NCBI RefSeq assembly: GCF_900103505.1
Contig: NZ_FNIA01000011.1
Span: forward strand, 47,293-111,292
Source of the DNA: Haloarchaeobius iranensis
GTDB taxonomy: Archaea; Halobacteriota; Halobacteria; Halobacteriales; Natrialbaceae
DNA length: 64,000 bases
Direction: 5' to 3'
Below, piece by piece: positions 44,022 through 52,096 of the stretch. Position 1 is the stretch's first letter. Each line of letters begins with the position of its first letter. The notes below the pieces were generated by a model. The model was not told the DNA's origin. It saw nothing but the letters and a program-made list of their open reading frames with translations, and searched no databases. Both the position numbers and the translations under genes were made by a program.

Positions 44022-45014
44022 ATGACGGACGCCAACACTCCAGACGCTTCACACCAGCCGAGTCGACCAGAAACCACTACAGACGCGCTCACCGTGGACC
44101 AGGCCGCACAGGTCAGCCGCGACGTCCTCGCCAACGTCGAGGACGTCATCGTCGGGCACCCCGACGAGATCGAACACGTCTTCACCGCCATCCTCGCGCG
44201 TGGCCACATCCTGCTCGAGGACGTTCCCGGCGTCGGGAAGACGATGCTCGCCCGGTCGATCGCTGCCTCCATCGACTGCTCGTTCAAACGCGTCCAGTTC
44301 ACACCGGACCTGCTCCCCTCGGACATCACCGGGGTCAACGTCTTCAACCAGAAGACCCGCGAGTTCGAGTTCCAGGAGGGGCCGGTGTTCGCGAACATCG
44401 TCCTCGGCGACGAGATCAACCGCGCGCCGCCGAAGACCCAGTCGGCGCTCCTCGAAGCGATGGAGGAGGAGCAGGTGACCGTCGACGGCACCACACGGAA
44501 GCTCCCCCAGCCGTTCACCGTCATCGCGACCCAGAACGCCGTCGAACCGAACCGCACCTACGAGCTCCCGCTGGCCGAGGTCGACCGCTTCATGAAGAAG
44601 CTCAACCTCGGCTACCCCTCGCAGGCCGAGGAGTCCGAGATGCTCGCACGGGTCGTCGGCGACCACCCGATCGACTCGCTCGAGTCCGTCACGGACGTCG
44701 AGACCGTCCGACGCGCGCGCCGAACGGTCGCCGAGGTGACGGTGAAGGAGCCGGTCCGGAACTACGCGACCCGCATCGCCGAGTTCACCCGCGAGCACGC
44801 GAAGCTCGGCGTCTCCCCGCGTGGGACCATCGCGCTCCTGCGTGCAGCACAGGCGCGGGCGGTCCTGCGCGGTCGCGGCTACGTCATCCCCGACGACATC
44901 CAGGCCGAGGCACCCCGCGTGCTGAGCCACCGTATCAGACTCTCCGCGAGCGGCCCCCGCGACCAGGGCGTCCAGGTCGTCGAGGAGGCCATCGAGACAG
45001 TCCCCGTCGAATGA
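44022..45014 (+). CDS. MoxR family AAA+ ATPase
   Basis: A 330-residue MoxR ATPase, usually a chaperone for maturation of proteins with vWA or DUF58 partners. Walker A is GVGKTML in the EDVPGVGKT loop, Walker B is VLGDEINRAPPKTQSALLEAMEE (about 118-140), and sensor/arginine-finger parts (ATQNAVEP, LPLAEVDRFM) follow. Start at 44022; CTCTAGAC about 27-34 nt upstream is a weak TATA candidate. It overlaps the DUF58 gene by 4 nt; the three-gene moxR-DUF58-transglutaminase operon is a known arrangement. Confidence 0.95.
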   Translation: MTDANTPDASHQPSRPETTTDALTVDQAAQVSRDVLANVEDVIVGHPDEIEHVFTAILARGHILLEDVPGVGKTMLARSIAASIDCSFKRVQFTPDLLPSDITGVNVFNQKTREFEFQEGPVFANIVLGDEINRAPPKTQSALLEAMEEEQVTVDGTTRKLPQPFTVIATQNAVEPNRTYELPLAEVDRFMKKLNLGYPSQAEESEMLARVVGDHPIDSLESVTDVETVRRARRTVAEVTVKEPVRNYATRIAEFTREHAKLGVSPRGTIALLRAAQARAVLRGRGYVIPDDIQAEAPRVLSHRIRLSASGPRDQGVQVVEEAIETVPVE

Positions 45015-46018
45015 GACTCACCAGACGCGGCATCGGCGCGGTCGTCCTCCTCGTCGTCACGATAGCGATGGCCGTCCAGTTCGGGTCGCGTCAGCTCGGT
45101 GCCATCGTCATCCCGGTGGTCGTCGCCTGCCTCGGCGCCGTCATCCAGATCGCCCTCACGGGCCGGCCGGCGGTCGAACGCGTCGTTCCCGACGCGGGGC
45201 ACATCGGTGAGACCAGGCCCGTACGGCTCCGCTTCGACGTCTCCTCCCCGGTCGCGGCGCGGGTCGTGGACGAGAACCCGGCAGCGATCGGCGCAACGGG
45301 CAACGTGTTCGACACGACCATCGGCGACGACATCCTCGAGTACGACGTCGAGTACCTCGCCCGTGGCGAGCACGAGCTCGGCCCGCTCACCGTCACGGTG
45401 ACCGACGTGCTCGCCCTCGCCGAACGAACCTACACCTACAGCATGTACGACTCCGTCCTCGTCTACCCCCGCGTGTACACGCTCACGGGGGCGACCAGAC
45501 ACGACCTGAACCTCCTCCCCGAAGGCGGCTTCGACCACAACCGCGAGGAGTTCGACCGCCTCCGCGAGTACGACCGCGGCGACTCGCTGCGCGACGTCCA
45601 CTGGAAGTCGAGCGCGAAGCGCCCCACCGACGACCTCGTCGTCAAGGAGTTCCTGGCCGAGACCGACCTCGGTGACGTCCGCATCGCCGCCGAGGCAGCC
45701 GACGGCTGGGACGACGACATGGCCGAGGCGGCCGCGAGCATCGCGCTGTATCTGCTGGACAACGGCATCGCGGTCGGCATCGCGACGCCGAACGGGGAGC
45801 TCGAGGTCGCAGCCGGTGCCGACCAGCGAGAACGCCTGCTCAGTCTGCTCGCGACCGTCGGCCCCGGTCAGGTGCCCGAGCACTACCGCGAGAAGGCCGA
45901 CATCCACATCACGGCGAGCGAAGGGACCGCCGTCAGCGTGCGGATGCAGGACAACGAGGTCCCGTTCGAGCAGTTCGTGAGCGACGACGTCCCGTCCAGC
46001 CGGGAGGTGACGGCATGA
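45011..46018 (+). CDS. DUF58 domain protein
   Basis: A 335-residue protein with two N-terminal membrane helices (about 8-25 and 28-50), a beta-rich external or linker domain, and the DUF58 motif EFDRLREYDRGDSLRDVHWKSSAKR (about residues 178-202) leading to a vWA-like fold. In the family this is the partner of MoxR. Middle gene of the operon, overlapping both neighbours by 4 nt. Confidence 0.93.
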   Translation: MRLTRRGIGAVVLLVVTIAMAVQFGSRQLGAIVIPVVVACLGAVIQIALTGRPAVERVVPDAGHIGETRPVRLRFDVSSPVAARVVDENPAAIGATGNVFDTTIGDDILEYDVEYLARGEHELGPLTVTVTDVLALAERTYTYSMYDSVLVYPRVYTLTGATRHDLNLLPEGGFDHNREEFDRLREYDRGDSLRDVHWKSSAKRPTDDLVVKEFLAETDLGDVRIAAEAADGWDDDMAEAAASIALYLLDNGIAVGIATPNGELEVAAGADQRERLLSLLATVGPGQVPEHYREKADIHITASEGTAVSVRMQDNEVPFEQFVSDDVPSSREVTA

Positions 46019-48291
46019 GCGCGCCGACCGCTCACCGAGCTCGGAGCGAAACCCAGGTCGACGACGGCGTCGACTGGTTCCGGCTCTGTGCCCTCGGCGG
46101 CCTCGCCGTGATGACGGCGACCTGGGTCGCGGTGCTGTACGACCTCACCATCACCCTCGGCGGGTCGATACCCCTCCTGCTGCTGGTCACCGGGTCCATC
46201 GCGCTCGCGGCGGTGCTCTCGCGGCTCATCAGCGAGCGGGTCGCCGCCGTCCTCACCGTCGGCCTGCTCGTCGTCTCCTACGGCTCGTACATCCTCTCGA
46301 CGCCGAACGGCCTGGAGCTGCTGCTCCAGGCGTGGGACAAGATCATCGCCGACTCCATCTCGCTGTTGACGGGGCTCACCGTCCTGCGGCTGAAGGAGGC
46401 CCACCTCTGGGTGCTCGGGTTCGCGCCGGCACCGGCCTTCTTCTCGTGGTACCTGGCGTTCCGGCGGCGCTACGTCCTCTCGGCGGTCGTCGGCGGGCTC
46501 GCCTTCCTCGTGCTCGTGCTGACCGGCGACGCCGCGACGGCGTTCAGCGGCGGCTGGATACAGCGCGGGATGCTGTTCGGTGCGACGCTGGGCGGCATCG
46601 CGATGATCGGCTTCGGCGAGCTCGAACGCCACGGCGGCTCGGTGCTGCAGGCCGACGTGCTCGTCGTCCTCTTCACGCTCATGCTCATCGGGTCGGCCAT
46701 CCAGCTCCCGTTCACCGGGACGGCCCTCCGACTCGTCGAGGGCGGGCCGACGACCGTCGAGGGGAGCCTGACCAGCTCGCCCGGGGAGACGACCATCCAG
46801 GGCTCCATCGAACTCTCGCCGGAGGTCCGGTTCACCGTGACCGCGGACGACCCGCAGTACTGGCGCGTCGGCGTCTACGACCGCTTCACCGGTGGGTCGT
46901 GGCTCCGGACCGGACAGGCGGGAGCCTACGGCGGCCAGCTCGAGTCACCGCCCGGCGAGACGGAGACCGTCTCCCAGCTCGTCCGGATGCACGACCGGAC
47001 GAACGTGATGCCCGCGGCGAACCAGCCCGTCCGCGTCGAGGGGCAGGTCCGCGAGTACACCCAGGTGACCAGCCACGGCAGCCTCCAGTCCACCGTCACG
47101 TTCCAGCCGAACGACACCTACCGGGTCATCAGTGAGGTGCCGAACGCCGACGAGGCGACGCTGCAGAGCGCCGGTACCGACTATCCGGCGGCGGTGCGGC
47201 AGGTGTACCTGGCCGACGACAAACAGCCGGACTTCTCGAACGCGTTCGAGTCGCGAACCCAGGAGATCGTCGACGAGGCAGGCGCGGAGAACCCCTACGA
47301 GACCGCCGTCGCCATCGAGGACTGGCTCGAGGAGAACCGGGAGTACTCGCTCGACGTGAACCGGCCGAACGGCAACGTCGCCGAGTCGTTCCTGTTCGAG
47401 ATGGAGCAGGGGTACTGTGTCTACTACGCGACGACGATGACGATGATGCTCCGCTCGCAGGGCATCCCCGCGCGGTACGTCGTGGGCTACACGCCCGGCC
47501 AGCAGGTCGACGAGAACCAGTGGGTCGTCCGCGGCCTCGACTCCCACGCGTGGGTCGAAGTGTACTTCCCCGACGTGGGCTGGGTCAAGTTCGACCCCAC
47601 CCCGGGTGGCCCGCGGAGCGACACCGAAGTTGCGAGCATCGAGGACGCCAGACAGAGCGATGACGGGCAGGTCGACGTCGGCGGGAGCGAGGACCAACCG
47701 CTGACGACGACGACCGCCATCCCGACCAACCGGCTGACCGACAACGGCTCCGACGCGAACCGGACGTTCCGCGACCCCGACCTGCCGGGCGTCGGCTCCG
47801 ACAACCTCGGTGGCCCAATCGACGGCACCGGCTCGACGCCGGGTCCGACCGTCGGCGAGCCCAACGGCGGCGGGCCCGGCGGCTTCTCCGAGGAACAGCA
47901 GCGCTACGCCGCCTTCGGACTCGTCGCGATGGTCGGGCTCGCCGCCGGTGCCCACCGCGCCGGTGCGACGCGGGCGGTCCGTCGCGCCGCGAAACTGCGC
48001 TGGCAGGGGACGAGACGCGAACCCGACACCGACGTCGAACGGGCCGTCGAGCGCCTCGAACTCGTGCTCGAACGGCAGTACGGCCCCCGCGAACCGAACG
48101 AGTCGCCGTCGCAGTACGTCCAGCGGCTGTCCATGTCCGGCGTCGACAGGCGCGCCGACCGCGTGGTCGAGCTACACGAGAAAGCGGTGTACGGCCCCGG
48201 CGTGAGCCGCGAGGAGGCCGACGAGGCCATCGAGCTCGTGGATGCGATGGTCCGCTCGAACACACCCCTCCTCCGTCGGTTCGCCAGCTGA
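46015..48291 (+). CDS. transglutaminase-like membrane protein (TgpA/DUF3488 type)
   Basis: A 758-residue protein. About six N-terminal helices (to about 245) anchor an external domain ending in a transglutaminase core with the triad C468 (EQGYCVYYAT), H511 (DSHAWVEV) and D527 (VKFDPTPG). A disordered Gly/Ser/Thr linker leads to another helix (about 630) and a cytoplasmic DUF4129-like tail. It probably makes or cuts isopeptide-type bonds at the cell surface. Last gene of the moxR-DUF58 operon. Confidence 0.93.
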   Translation: MSAPTAHRARSETQVDDGVDWFRLCALGGLAVMTATWVAVLYDLTITLGGSIPLLLLVTGSIALAAVLSRLISERVAAVLTVGLLVVSYGSYILSTPNGLELLLQAWDKIIADSISLLTGLTVLRLKEAHLWVLGFAPAPAFFSWYLAFRRRYVLSAVVGGLAFLVLVLTGDAATAFSGGWIQRGMLFGATLGGIAMIGFGELERHGGSVLQADVLVVLFTLMLIGSAIQLPFTGTALRLVEGGPTTVEGSLTSSPGETTIQGSIELSPEVRFTVTADDPQYWRVGVYDRFTGGSWLRTGQAGAYGGQLESPPGETETVSQLVRMHDRTNVMPAANQPVRVEGQVREYTQVTSHGSLQSTVTFQPNDTYRVISEVPNADEATLQSAGTDYPAAVRQVYLADDKQPDFSNAFESRTQEIVDEAGAENPYETAVAIEDWLEENREYSLDVNRPNGNVAESFLFEMEQGYCVYYATTMTMMLRSQGIPARYVVGYTPGQQVDENQWVVRGLDSHAWVEVYFPDVGWVKFDPTPGGPRSDTEVASIEDARQSDDGQVDVGGSEDQPLTTTTAIPTNRLTDNGSDANRTFRDPDLPGVGSDNLGGPIDGTGSTPGPTVGEPNGGGPGGFSEEQQRYAAFGLVAMVGLAAGAHRAGATRAVRRAAKLRWQGTRREPDTDVERAVERLELVLERQYGPREPNESPSQYVQRLSMSGVDRRADRVVELHEKAVYGPGVSREEADEAIELVDAMVRSNTPLLRRFAS

Positions 48292-48354
48292 CCGGCACAG
48301 GGGACGGGCACCACCGCCGTGACGCCCGATTTGTTGCGCGGCCACCCGATAGTG

Positions 48355-48362
48355 TTTAATAT
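48355..48362 (+). promoter_or_regulatory. TATA box of the aIF1 gene
   Basis: TTTAATAT, 26-33 nt upstream of the ATG at 48388; the clearest leaderless promoter in the window. Confidence 0.7.
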
Positions 48363-48387
48363 GGCGAATTCGTAGGTCCAAGCTGTA

Positions 48388-48681
48388 ATGTCGGAAGTCT
48401 GCTCGACGTGCGGACTGCCCGAGGAACTCTGCGTCTGCGAAGACGTTGCCAAGGGCGACACTGAGATAACCATCCGCATTGACGAGCGAAGATACGGTAA
48501 AGAAGTAACGGTGATAGAAGGGTTCGACGCGAAAGACGTCGACCTCGACAGCCTCTCGTCGGACCTCAAGTCGAAGTTCGCCTGTGGGGGCACCGTCGAA
48601 GACAACCACATCGAACTCCAGGGGAATCACTCGGGCCGCATCGAGGACTTCCTCCGCGAGCGCGGATTCAACGTCGCCTGA
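48388..48681 (+). CDS. translation initiation factor aIF1 (SUI1 family)
   Basis: A 97-residue SUI1/eIF1 homologue that controls start-codon selection on the 30S subunit. The N-terminus holds two CxxC/CxC cysteine pairs (C5, C8, C15, C17), and the SUI1 core includes [31 protein letters not shown] and the terminal FLRERGF. TTTAATAT upstream predicts a leaderless transcript. Confidence 0.96.
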   Translation: MSEVCSTCGLPEELCVCEDVAKGDTEITIRIDERRYGKEVTVIEGFDAKDVDLDSLSSDLKSKFACGGTVEDNHIELQGNHSGRIEDFLRERGFNVA

Positions 48682-48721
48682 CCCAACGCCTTCTCCGGCC
48701 GTCCCGCGTCGAGCGACCGCG

Positions 48722-49069
48722 TTAGAACGGTGCGTCGCCGGGCTCTCCGGTCGCCTCGGCGCGCTCTAGCTCCCACTCCCACTCGGTCAGCCCGCCAGCC
48801 ATGCTCTCGACGGTGCCGTCGAACCCCTCGTAGGACGCGATGAGTCGGGCTGCCTGCACGCTCGATTTGCCGTGGGGGCACACCGTCACCACGTGGTCGT
48901 GACCCGCGACACGCTCGACCTCGCTCGCGAGCCGCTGGAAGGGCAGGTTCGTCGAGCCGGGGATGTGTCCCCGTTCGAACGCCAGCTCGTTCCGGATGTC
49001 GACGACGAGCGGGTCGTCGTCGGTGTCCAGTCGCTCCTTCACGTCCTCGGGTCGAATCTCGCCGTCCAT
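48722..49069 (-). CDS. single-domain rhodanese
   Basis: A 115-residue sulfurtransferase domain. The N-terminal half has VVDIRNELAFERGHIPGSTNLP and the active-site loop is C64-PHGKSS in TVCPHGKSSVQAARLI. It could pass persulfide sulfur to UbaA-dependent routes or act in sulfide/cyanide handling; there is no direct link. GGCTTACTT about 27-35 nt upstream is a possible TATA element. Confidence 0.92.
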   Translation of the reverse strand: MDGEIRPEDVKERLDTDDDPLVVDIRNELAFERGHIPGSTNLPFQRLASEVERVAGHDHVVTVCPHGKSSVQAARLIASYEGFDGTVESMAGGLTEWEWELERAEATGEPGDAPF

Positions 49070-49231
49070 CGTCACGAACGTACGCCCGGACGGAAGTAAG
49101 CCTGCTGGACGGCGAGGGTTCAAGTGGGAAGCCCGGGGCAGGGTCGGCGATGCAGTGACGACGGCCCGCGTCGGCCTCGGCGGGAGTGTGGCGCACCGAC
49201 GCGGCGAGTACCAGCGCCGCCTGTTCACCCC

Positions 49232-49768
49232 CTACAGCAGCCCCTCCTCCTTCGCGAGCAGCACACCCTCGACGGTCGCGTCGTTGGTCGGCTGTGCTCG
49301 CGCCCGGTCGAGCGCCTCGTCGACCGGCACGGTCCGTATTGTCAGGAACTCGTTGCTGTCCAGCTCGCGCTCGGCCGGCTCCAGCCCCTCCGCGAAGACG
49401 ATGCCGCGGCGGTGCCGGAGCACCCCGGTCGAGCACCAGAACTCCTGAAGCAACGAGACGCCCGCTGGGTCGAAGCCGGTCTCCTCCCGGAGTTCGCGCG
49501 CACCAGCGGTGGTGAACGACTCGCCGTCCTCGACGATGCCCGCGGGGAGTTCGAGATGCGTCTGGCGGATGGCCGGGCGGTACTGCTCGACGAACAGCAC
49601 CTGGTTGTCGGCGACAGCGACGACGACGACCGCGTCCGGAAGCTCCGCCCAGTAGTAGCGCTTCTCGCTGCCGTCGGGCTGTGTGACGCGGTCGTAGCCA
49701 CCGGTGTACCAGCCGGTCTCGTACTCTGTGACGGACTCCTCCAGCGTCCACTCGTCGGGATCACTCAT
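49232..49768 (-). CDS. Nudix hydrolase, ADP-ribose pyrophosphatase-like
   Basis: A 178-residue Nudix enzyme. VVVVAVADNQVLFVEQYRPAIRQTHLELPAGIVEDGE and the box with ARELREETGFD place it with ADP-sugar pyrophosphatases. The Nudix box is complete. It follows an upstream membrane-anchored protein gene with an 8-nt overlap, so both are cotranscribed. Confidence 0.92.
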   Translation of the reverse strand: MSDPDEWTLEESVTEYETGWYTGGYDRVTQPDGSEKRYYWAELPDAVVVVAVADNQVLFVEQYRPAIRQTHLELPAGIVEDGESFTTAGARELREETGFDPAGVSLLQEFWCSTGVLRHRRGIVFAEGLEPAERELDSNEFLTIRTVPVDEALDRARAQPTNDATVEGVLLAKEEGLL

Positions 49769-50138
49769 CGGTCTCCCGTGCGAGTTCCAGGCGGTAAACC
49801 GTGCCGTTGTGCTGGACGTAGGCCACGTCACCCTCGACCGCGTCGGGCGACCGCGTCCGGAGCGCGCCGAACTCGTCGAACGGCGAGTGCGTGAACGCCC
49901 CCTTGATGCCGACGGGTCCCTCGTAGTAGCTGCCGGAGCGACCGTCGGAGAGCGCCGCGAACAGGTACGGGTACTGCTGCGCCGAGAAGTTCGACACGTC
50001 GACGGCCGCGTGGTCGGTGTCGGCCTCGGTCGCCGTCACGTAGTACGGGTCGCCGCTCGCGAGGAGGGAGGGCAGCGCGCCGAGCGCCAGCAGGGCGAGG
50101 ACCAGCCCGATGAGGAGCAGCAGGTAGCGCTGTCGCAT
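49761..50138 (-). CDS. membrane-anchored exported protein, 125 aa
   Basis: A 125-residue protein with an N-terminal signal anchor (RYLLLLIGLVLALLALGALP, about 4-23) and a soluble domain with YYVTATEAD, FSAQQYPYLFAALSDGRSG and VAYVQHNGTVYRLELARE. No cysteine lipobox. Not recognised. CCCTTACTCG about 24-31 nt upstream of the ATG at 50138 is a TATA element. Overlaps the Nudix gene by 8 nt. Confidence 0.8.
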   Translation of the reverse strand: MRQRYLLLLIGLVLALLALGALPSLLASGDPYYVTATEADTDHAAVDVSNFSAQQYPYLFAALSDGRSGSYYEGPVGIKGAFTHSPFDEFGALRTRSPDAVEGDVAYVQHNGTVYRLELARETDE

Positions 50139-50175
50139 ACGCGGCGGTTAGGACGGGACGAGTAAGGGGGTTTCG

Positions 50176-50589
50176 TCACAGCCGCTCGCGGTAGATGCGC
50201 CCGAGCGCCTGCCGTCGGAGCGTGTCGACCGCGGCGTCCTCCTCGTCGGCGAACGTCGCGGCGACCGCCTCGTCGGCGAAGGGGGCCACGTGCCAGGCGA
50301 CATGTCCGACCTGCTCGCTCCCGGTCTCGTGGATCTCGCCGTCGAACGCCGCGGCCCACTCGTCGTACTCCTCGCGTGTGCCGACGTTGACGGCGAGTTC
50401 GGCCGCGAAGAGCACGTCACGGGCCGTCTCGACCACGTCGGAGTCGACGCGTGCCTGGTACTCCTCGCGGTCGAACTGCATCGACTTCGCGACCTCCTTG
50501 ACGACGAGCTGTGCGGTCGGGCCGACGCCCTCGTACACCTCGCGTGCCGATTCCTCGGTCTCGGGGCGAAGCTCTCCGACGGTGTGCAT
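50176..50589 (-). CDS. DUF5809-like protein
   Basis: A 137-residue acidic helical protein (ETEESAREVYEGVGPTAQLV, ARDVLFAAELAVNVGTREEYDEW, HVAWHVAPFADEAVAATFADEE). I recall it as the haloarchaeal DUF5809 family, not checked. Last gene of the HPP-rimI-DUF5810-DUF5809 run, 24 nt after the DUF5810 stop. Function unknown. Confidence 0.83.
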   Translation of the reverse strand: MHTVGELRPETEESAREVYEGVGPTAQLVVKEVAKSMQFDREEYQARVDSDVVETARDVLFAAELAVNVGTREEYDEWAAAFDGEIHETGSEQVGHVAWHVAPFADEAVAATFADEEDAAVDTLRRQALGRIYRERL

Positions 50590-50613
50590 GGGTGAACTGC
50601 AGAACGGGAGCGG

Positions 50614-51021
50614 TTACTCGCTTTCGGTGTCGGACGCATCGTCTTCCGCGTCGGTCTCGCCGTCCTCGTGCATCCGTCGAGTCAGCTCCCGAGCCTCCTG
50701 CAGGACCTCGTCGTGATCGGCAGTCGTCGGGGGCGAGCCCCGGTTGCCGTCGCGGACGCCCTCGGCGACGGCGTCCTCGAAACTGGCGTGGTCGTGTCCG
50801 TCGGTCGTGTCCTCGAACACCTGTTCGAACTCCGTCTCCGGCACGGCGTCGGCGACGACCGGCGCGAGGGACTCGGGACTCGCCGACTCCCACGCCGGCG
50901 CGTGCTCCGCGAGCCAGTCCTCGTGCTCGTCGCCGTGGAGCATCGCGGTGAACGCGAGGTGGTTCGCCAGATGCTCGGCGTCGGCGTGTGGCACCGAACA
51001 GACCGGACACTCGTATCCCAT
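50614..51021 (-). CDS. DUF5810-like zinc-knuckle protein
   Basis: A 135-residue acidic protein starting MGYECPVCSVPHADAEHLANH, a C2H2-like finger (C5, C8, H17, H21) followed by AFTAMLHGDEHEDWLAEHAP and a highly acidic C-terminus. I recall this as DUF5810. It could bind nucleic acid or the ribosome, but nothing shows which. CTTTCCGC about 24-31 nt upstream may be its own promoter. Confidence 0.83.
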   Translation of the reverse strand: MGYECPVCSVPHADAEHLANHLAFTAMLHGDEHEDWLAEHAPAWESASPESLAPVVADAVPETEFEQVFEDTTDGHDHASFEDAVAEGVRDGNRGSPPTTADHDEVLQEARELTRRMHEDGETDAEDDASDTESE

Positions 51022-51062
51022 GGCAGGGTGCAGGTGTTCGTGCGGAAAGGCCCTTGCGCTTC

Positions 51063-51536
51063 TCAGAGGTCCCGGACCATCACGAGCGCGTCCTCGCCGT
51101 CGTCGTAGTACCGGGGGACGCGCCGGAGCGCCTCGAAGCCGAAGTCCTCGTACAGGGAGCGGGCGGGTTCGTTGCCGACGCGGACCTCCAGCTTGACGGA
51201 GGTCGCGTCTCGGGTCGCGAGCGTCGCGAGCGCGCGGGCGAGCAGCCGTCGGCCGATGCCCTCGCCGCGCCGCGACTCGTGGACGGCGAGGTCCTTGATG
51301 TGCCCGAGTGCGCGGCCGTGGTTCGGGATGGTGTCGGCGACGACGTAACCGGTCACCTTCCCGTTCTCCGTCGCGACCAGGAAGCCCGGCTCGCCGAGGA
51401 ACTGCTGGAAGGCGTCGAACGGCCACGGCTGCGGGAAGACGGCCTTCTCGATGCGGAAGACCGCGAGCAGATCCGCGTGCTCGGCCTGCCGGATGTGGAG
51501 GTCGTCGTCCGCAGCGTCCCGGGAGACGGTCGTCAC
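51063..51536 (-). CDS. rimI: ribosomal protein S18-alanine N-acetyltransferase-like RimI
   Basis: A 157-residue GNAT enzyme. The acetyl-CoA loop is RRGEGIGRRLL, preceded by the strand HIKDLAVHE, and the C-terminal NEPARSLYEDFGFEALRRVPRYY is typical of RimI/Naa10-like proteins. In archaea such enzymes acetylate protein N-termini. Starts at a GTG overlapping the stop of the HPP gene (GTGA). Confidence 0.9.
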   Translation of the reverse strand: MTTVSRDAADDDLHIRQAEHADLLAVFRIEKAVFPQPWPFDAFQQFLGEPGFLVATENGKVTGYVVADTIPNHGRALGHIKDLAVHESRRGEGIGRRLLARALATLATRDATSVKLEVRVGNEPARSLYEDFGFEALRRVPRYYDDGEDALVMVRDL

Positions 51537-52021
51537 GCCCCGACCGTTGGGCTGGCGCGATTATCAATCACGTGGGTGCCAGCCCGGAAGGCGGCGTAGA
51601 GGAGACAGACGCCGAAGACGATGACCGCCACGTCGGGGACTGTCGCGAGCAGCCCCAGCGAGACGATGAGCGTGGTCGCACACGCCGGGGGGTGGACGGT
51701 CCCGGTCGCCCGCATTCCGACCGCCGTCGCAGCGACGGCGAGCACGCCCGCGAGGGCGATACGGCCCTGTGCGGGCGCGAAGGCCGCGGCCTCGGTCTGG
51801 ACGACGAGTCCCGCAGCGACGGCGCGGTAGGCGAGCAGCCCCGCGAGCGCACCGACGACGTGGCCGCCGACGACCCGTCGCGGGCCGGGGTCGTCGCCGC
51901 CGGTGAGCACGAACGCCGTCGGGCCCAGGCTCGGGAAGACGAACGCCGCACCCGAGACCCAGGCGACGGCGGCCGGAATCGCGAGCAACAGCCCCGCCAG
52001 CGCGTGCCTGAGGGAGTGCAT
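51533..52021 (-). CDS. HPP family membrane protein
   Basis: A 162-residue protein with four to five helices. The HPP family signature is seen as GTVHPPACAT (about 107-116) together with FPSLGPTAFVL near the N-terminus. Some HPP proteins transport nitrite. First gene of the operon, overlapping rimI by 4 nt. No clear TATA box. Confidence 0.85.
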   Translation of the reverse strand: MHSLRHALAGLLLAIPAAVAWVSGAAFVFPSLGPTAFVLTGGDDPGPRRVVGGHVVGALAGLLAYRAVAAGLVVQTEAAAFAPAQGRIALAGVLAVAATAVGMRATGTVHPPACATTLIVSLGLLATVPDVAVIVFGVCLLYAAFRAGTHVIDNRASPTVGA

Positions 52022-52096
52022 CGGGCTGGCGTTGTGACTCGTCCGTGTTGAGCGCGTCGAAAGAACGAGGTCGGTGCTGCAGTCGCGAGTGCGAGC

